A DNA stretch of 49,677 nt, taken from positions 1-49,677 of the forward strand of contig JAKPNJ010000326.1 in the NCBI GenBank assembly GCA_029548445.1, written 5' to 3'. Shown here piece by piece: positions 45,525-49,677 of the stretch. The translations under genes were made by a program, and so were the position numbers. This DNA comes from Bacillota bacterium. Its GTDB lineage: Bacteria; Bacillota; Clostridia; Saccharofermentanales; UBA5734. Each line of letters starts with the position of its first letter. Within the stretch, counting starts at the first letter, position 1. The notes under the pieces were generated by a model. The model worked only from the letters and a program-made list of their open reading frames with translations, did not search any database and had not been told where the DNA came from.

Positions 45525-46763
45525 ATGAAGAGAATCGAACAGACCCTGTCCGTTCCGGTCCTGGACCATTTCGATGTTGTCGTTGCCGGAGGAGGACCAG
45601 CCGGAATCGGGGCTTCAATCCGGTCGGCGCGATTGGGAATGAGGACGCTGCTTGTCGAGCGCTACGGGTTTTTGGGAGGCATGTGGACGGCCGGTTTTGT
45701 CAATCCGATCCATGACTCCTGGAACAAGGATGGTGTCGTCCGGGAACTGATCGGGAACTTGAAGGATCGGAACGCATGGGGTGGATTTTATGGAATGTGT
45801 TTCGATTTCGAATGGATGAAGCGGGTCCTTGACCAGATGATCCATGACAGCGGGGTCTCTCTTCTGTTGCACACATGGATCGCGGATGCCTGGATTCAGG
45901 GAGATGCCATCCGTGGAATCATCGTCGAGAACAAGAGCGGACGAACCGCCATCTCGGCACGGATCGTGATTGACTGTACTGGCGATGGAGATGTCGCCTT
46001 CCATGCCGGGGCGCCCCATTTTCTGGGGCGACCGAAAGACGGACTATGCCAACCCATGTCCACAATTTTTATACTGGGGAATATCGAGTATCGGCAAGGC
46101 GACTCGCATGATGTCGCCAAAATGGTCAGGGATGCCTTGCTGGAATGTCCCGAAGAGTTCGATCCGACATATACCCGCCCCTATATCATCCAGCTGCCAA
46201 ATCCGGGACGGGTTGTGGTGGAGTGGGTGCATGTCCGAAACAAGTTGGGAACGAACGCCGATCAGCTCACATCGGCTGAAATCGAGGGAAGGGCCCACGT
46301 TTTCCGAATCATAGATTTCATGAAAAGACGACTTCCACTCTTCAGGGATGTCGAATTGTTGGCGATCGCACCCCAGATCGGCGTTCGGGAAACCCGGAGA
46401 ATCCAGGGGCTATATACTCTGACACAGGAAGACTGTGTTCATGGCGCCCAGTTCGATGATGGCATCGTCAATGTCGAGTTCAACCTGGATATCCACCAAC
46501 CGGATGGGATCGACCAGGATAACCTGGACGTGAAACCGTACCAAATCCCGTACCGGTGCCTGGTGCCCGTCTCTCTGGACGGGCTCCTGACGGCAGGACG
46601 CTGCATTTCCGGAACCCATGAAGCCCACTCCTCCTACAGGGTCACGGCCAATTGCATGGCCATGGGCGAGGCTGCCGGCATTGCCGCCGCGTTGGCATGC
46701 CAGGGAGGGATGCGTCTTCGGGATATCGATACATCGGAGCTTCGGGCAATCCTGAATATGTAG
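45525..46763 (+). CDS. FAD-dependent oxidoreductase
   Basis: FDVVVAGGGPAGIGASIRSARLGMRTLLVERYGFLGGMWTAGFVNP; LTAGRCISGTHEAHSSYRVTANCMAMGEAAGIAAAL. Confidence 0.88.
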   Translation: MKRIEQTLSVPVLDHFDVVVAGGGPAGIGASIRSARLGMRTLLVERYGFLGGMWTAGFVNPIHDSWNKDGVVRELIGNLKDRNAWGGFYGMCFDFEWMKRVLDQMIHDSGVSLLLHTWIADAWIQGDAIRGIIVENKSGRTAISARIVIDCTGDGDVAFHAGAPHFLGRPKDGLCQPMSTIFILGNIEYRQGDSHDVAKMVRDALLECPEEFDPTYTRPYIIQLPNPGRVVVEWVHVRNKLGTNADQLTSAEIEGRAHVFRIIDFMKRRLPLFRDVELLAIAPQIGVRETRRIQGLYTLTQEDCVHGAQFDDGIVNVEFNLDIHQPDGIDQDNLDVKPYQIPYRCLVPVSLDGLLTAGRCISGTHEAHSSYRVTANCMAMGEAAGIAAALACQGGMRLRDIDTSELRAILNM

Positions 46764-46774
46764 GAGGTCAGTTC

Positions 46775-48520
46775 ATGAAGGTCTTTTCCGGAATTCAGCT
46801 CCAACGCATGCGAATCATCCTCTCCTGCGTCATTTTCCTGATCACGGTCTCCAACACGGCAACCCTGGCCGGTTGTCAGCAGTCTGTCACTGAACCAGTT
46901 CTCGCAAGTCCAACAGCCTGTTGCAGCGCCACTCCCCACAATGCAACAGGAGAGCCAATGGTTTCCGCAATCGTATCTCCTGATTCGGACTGCGCGCAGG
47001 GGCATATTGATGTCGATGACTCTGCCTACGAGATTCCAAACCAGGTGCGTCCGCCTTTGCTGTCAGAGCAGGATGGCTGGGTGCGAAACGAGAGAAATTG
47101 CGTGTCCGGCTTTTACAGCATGTACCAGCCAGAGGTAATCAGGGTCAACGATACCGAGTACCCATATCGGATGTGGTTCATGGGGTGGGCTTACAATACG
47201 AACAACGATCTGGAAATCCTTGGGGATGGGACTGTATATGAAGGATATCCTGGTGGGGATGCGATCTTTCTCGCCCGGTCCAAGGACCTTGATGAATGGC
47301 AAGTGTATAGCCGAAGCAACAACGGATCAGGTGCCATATACTGGGATCGTGCAGAAACCGTTCGAGACTGGGTGCCGGTCCTGACATGCCAGGACGTATG
47401 GTATGACGATTTCCATGTCGGAGATCCATCCATTGTCTATCAGAACGGGACATACTTCATGGCCTACTCCGCCATGGGAACCGACAAACCGGATGATGAG
47501 TACGCATATGCATGGCAGGATGCCGCATACTGCATTATGGGGGCTGTATCAAGCGACGGGATCAATTGGGTCCGCAGCCAGGAGCCTCTCCTGATCTGGG
47601 AAGGAGAGTACGGAGCCGATGAGAATATCCAGCGAAGCGCTGATAACGATACGTACTATGGAATGTACCAACGCCCCTCTTTAATGTATGAGGATGGCAA
47701 ATGGAAGATGTGGTTCGATTACTGGGCAGGCTATCGTTCCGGCAACGGCACTTCCGTCGGGTACGCAGAGAACGACGGTGATTTTCTCGATAGTACCGCA
47801 TGGGATCGAAAAACGGGCGACACCACGCCGTTGCTCCGGCAGTTCGTCGATCTCGATGTGGTCAGGATCGGACGCGTCTATTATGGCTATGGAGATCCGT
47901 TTCTTGGCGCCCATCGGATTGCCGATCCCGAAATCAAGCGCGAGAGTCCCGAATGGTCGATGCGCCAGATCGTCGAGGTCCAGTCCTATGATGGAATCGA
48001 ATGGTCTGTAACCGGATATTTCAGGCCGGACGAAGGGTACCCGGCGAACCAGGTGCCCCAGGTCTTCATTGACCATGATGGCCAGCGGATCCTGCTCTTC
48101 TATGCTACCCAGCGCGGACGAAGGGAGAGCAGCGTTTATGATTGGCGCTGGGATACCCTTCGATACATGTACCGGCCGCTTTCTGCCTATGGGAATCTAA
48201 TTGGAACAGTATCACCCGTACCACCCTCTTCGAGTCAATCGCCTCCCACGCCAACCATTTCCAATCCACTGCCGACCGCAACTCCGGATCCGAGCCAGGC
48301 CGTTACGCTGACCGAAGCGGCGGTTTCTCCTACCTCGATCGGCGAGCCATCCGCAACGACGGGCGCCATGGCAACGCCGACAGAATCCATAAGCGGGAAT
48401 CCCACGGAACCGGTCCGCCCTGCGCGTAACCAGGGCCTGCTTGTGATGCTGATCGCAGTCTCGGTCATGGGCACTGTCCTTGCAGCCATGTACCTGTTGC
48501 GACGAAATCGGACAAACTGA
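46775..48520 (+). CDS. surface-exposed paralog of the 44255 beta-propeller protein with C-terminal TM
   Basis: Signal/lipobox ITVSNTATLAGCQQS; same WYDDFHVGDPSIVYQNGTYFMAYSAMGTDKP core; C-terminal GLLVMLIAVSVMGTVLAAMYLLRRNRTN. Confidence 0.72.
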   Translation: MKVFSGIQLQRMRIILSCVIFLITVSNTATLAGCQQSVTEPVLASPTACCSATPHNATGEPMVSAIVSPDSDCAQGHIDVDDSAYEIPNQVRPPLLSEQDGWVRNERNCVSGFYSMYQPEVIRVNDTEYPYRMWFMGWAYNTNNDLEILGDGTVYEGYPGGDAIFLARSKDLDEWQVYSRSNNGSGAIYWDRAETVRDWVPVLTCQDVWYDDFHVGDPSIVYQNGTYFMAYSAMGTDKPDDEYAYAWQDAAYCIMGAVSSDGINWVRSQEPLLIWEGEYGADENIQRSADNDTYYGMYQRPSLMYEDGKWKMWFDYWAGYRSGNGTSVGYAENDGDFLDSTAWDRKTGDTTPLLRQFVDLDVVRIGRVYYGYGDPFLGAHRIADPEIKRESPEWSMRQIVEVQSYDGIEWSVTGYFRPDEGYPANQVPQVFIDHDGQRILLFYATQRGRRESSVYDWRWDTLRYMYRPLSAYGNLIGTVSPVPPSSSQSPPTPTISNPLPTATPDPSQAVTLTEAAVSPTSIGEPSATTGAMATPTESISGNPTEPVRPARNQGLLVMLIAVSVMGTVLAAMYLLRRNRTN

Positions 48521-48568
48521 ACTCGCCAGGGCAGCTGGTCATTCCGGTCAACATCACAGATAGACAAG

Positions 48569-48633
48569 GTTAGGATTATGCAAGGAACTGGTTAGGCGAG
48601 TACATGGACTTTGTACGTGGCGGATTCTACAAT
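48569..48633 (+). promoter_or_regulatory. composite element copy R4: GTTAGGATTATGCA...GTTAGGCGAGTACATGGACT-17-TACAAT
   Basis: GTTAG at 48569 and 48591; -35 TGGACT 48605-48610; -10 TACAAT 48628-48633. Confidence 0.72.
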
Positions 48634-48727
48634 TTGACCATGAGGCAGGCCTTTCGAGGTCACGTCCATTGGTTCCGGGGGTTGTCGTGCCTGTACGCAT
48701 TCGAGGAGAAAGGGAGAGGAGTTGTAC

Positions 48728-49426
48728 ATGAAAAGGAAGTATCGGGTGATTGTCTGGTGTATTGCTCTCGTGGTCATCATGTCCCTGATGTCGGGCGCAA
48801 GCTTCGCAGCCGGTGAAAATGAGCTGACCATCATTCCGCCTGCATTTGATTTTGATGGAAAAGGTGTCACGGATTGGGGCTCCTACAAGGCGATCGATAT
48901 TTTTTGCAACAATGTCCTGACTGACCTGGCCTATGGTGCGGATATCGGCGTCCTGAATGATTACATCACCATTAATGGCGTTCTGCTGAGTTTTCGGGCC
49001 AGCAAGGATGCATCCCTGGGTCTCGGCGACATGTCCGGGTTGTATGACAGGTCCGTCGCGCTGAACGTCCTGGACAGCAAAAGCTTCAGAATCTTCTATT
49101 GCGGTGGAGGGACCGGGGACCTGAATCCTGATGCAGAGAACATCGTCGTATTCGCCGCGAATATGCCTGTGGGTGCAGGAACGCTCGGCAGAACCATCAC
49201 GATGGTCATGGATCCTGCGACTGGTGTCTGGACGGAGGAAGTCGAACCGACGACTGCCCCAACGGAACAGCCGACAGATCAGCCGACTCAGCCACCTGAA
49301 GCGACAGCCACAACAGCCCCAACCGACGGCGAGAACCCTACCACCGGAGATCCCGGACAACTCCTGGTCCTTGGGCTGCCACTTGCATCTGCCGCACTCC
49401 TGGTCACAATGCGGAAGAAACGCTGA
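48728..49426 (+). CDS. secreted protein with C-terminal NPTTG sortase-type sorting signal
   Basis: Signal peptide VIVWCIALVVIMSLMSGASFAAG; NPTTGD + hydrophobic LLVLGLPLASAALLV + MRKKR tail. Confidence 0.8.
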   Translation: MKRKYRVIVWCIALVVIMSLMSGASFAAGENELTIIPPAFDFDGKGVTDWGSYKAIDIFCNNVLTDLAYGADIGVLNDYITINGVLLSFRASKDASLGLGDMSGLYDRSVALNVLDSKSFRIFYCGGGTGDLNPDAENIVVFAANMPVGAGTLGRTITMVMDPATGVWTEEVEPTTAPTEQPTDQPTQPPEATATTAPTDGENPTTGDPGQLLVLGLPLASAALLVTMRKKR

Positions 49427-49471
49427 TCGACTGATCTGTTGTAGAATTCTGACCATTCCGGATTTTGTACG

Positions 49472-49500
49472 AAGGCGTCCGCTGGCAAGGCGGACGCCTT
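49472..49500 (+). terminator. hairpin AAGGCGTCCGC-TGGCAAG-GCGGACGCCTT downstream of sortase-anchored protein gene
   Basis: Perfect 11-bp inverted repeat; weak T-tract. Confidence 0.55.
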
Positions 49501-49578
49501 CTCATAGGAGTTCCGGATCGATGGATATGGGTACTTCTACTCGAGTTTGACAGTTTGAAGGGATAGCAAAATCCCGGA

Positions 49579-49617
49579 AGCCCCTGTAATCAATAGGATT
49601 ACAGGGGCTTTTTTTGT
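49579..49617 (+). terminator. rho-independent terminator
   Basis: AGCCCCTGTAATC-AATAG-GATTACAGGGGCT followed by TTTTTTTG. Confidence 0.85.
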
Positions 49618-49677
49618 CCGTAAGTTTCCGCAATAATAGTGACACGGTATATATATAGAAGCTTGTAATATGAATAA

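Overview
The window looks like part of a high-GC, Gram-positive (Clostridia-like) chromosome or metagenomic contig, inferred from the SigI/RsgI pair, AlgI/AlgJ-type genes, an NPxTG surface protein and CUT1-type sugar importers. It has two compositional halves. Positions 1-~26.7 kb are very GC-rich. They carry a carbohydrate-catabolic cluster (Gfo/Idh/MocA oxidoreductases, TIM-barrel epimerases, GH29 fucosidase, URO-D-like protein, VCBS/FG-GAP protein, AraC regulator, HAD hydrolase, RspA-like enolase), a PlsY-like protein, a MacB/FtsX-type ABC pair, a peroxiredoxin-like protein, rsgI-sigI, a DUF4143-type AAA ATPase, a uridine-kinase-like protein, an L,D-transpeptidase/VanX-like pair and a DHHW/MBOAT acetylation pair. 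Positions ~26.7-49.7 kb are clearly lower in GC and form a rhamnoside-utilisation island: rhaA, two solute-binding proteins, two permease pairs, an NHL/TPR protein, a YIP1-type protein, a DUF5696-type lipoprotein, GH78 rhamnosidase, two paralogous beta-propeller GH43-like proteins flanking an FAD oxidoreductase, and an NPTTG-anchored protein. The strongest new observation is a composite regulatory element found four times in the island: GTTAG-N5-TRCA direct-repeat half-sites 21-22 bp apart, with the proximal one always 14 bp from a TGGNNN -35 hexamer. A second is a set of 18-bp palindromes at exact 39-bp spacing upstream of the DUF4143-type ATPase. No rRNA, tRNA, CRISPR array, transposase or integrase was recognised. 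All family calls are from reading the translated ORFs; no searches were run.
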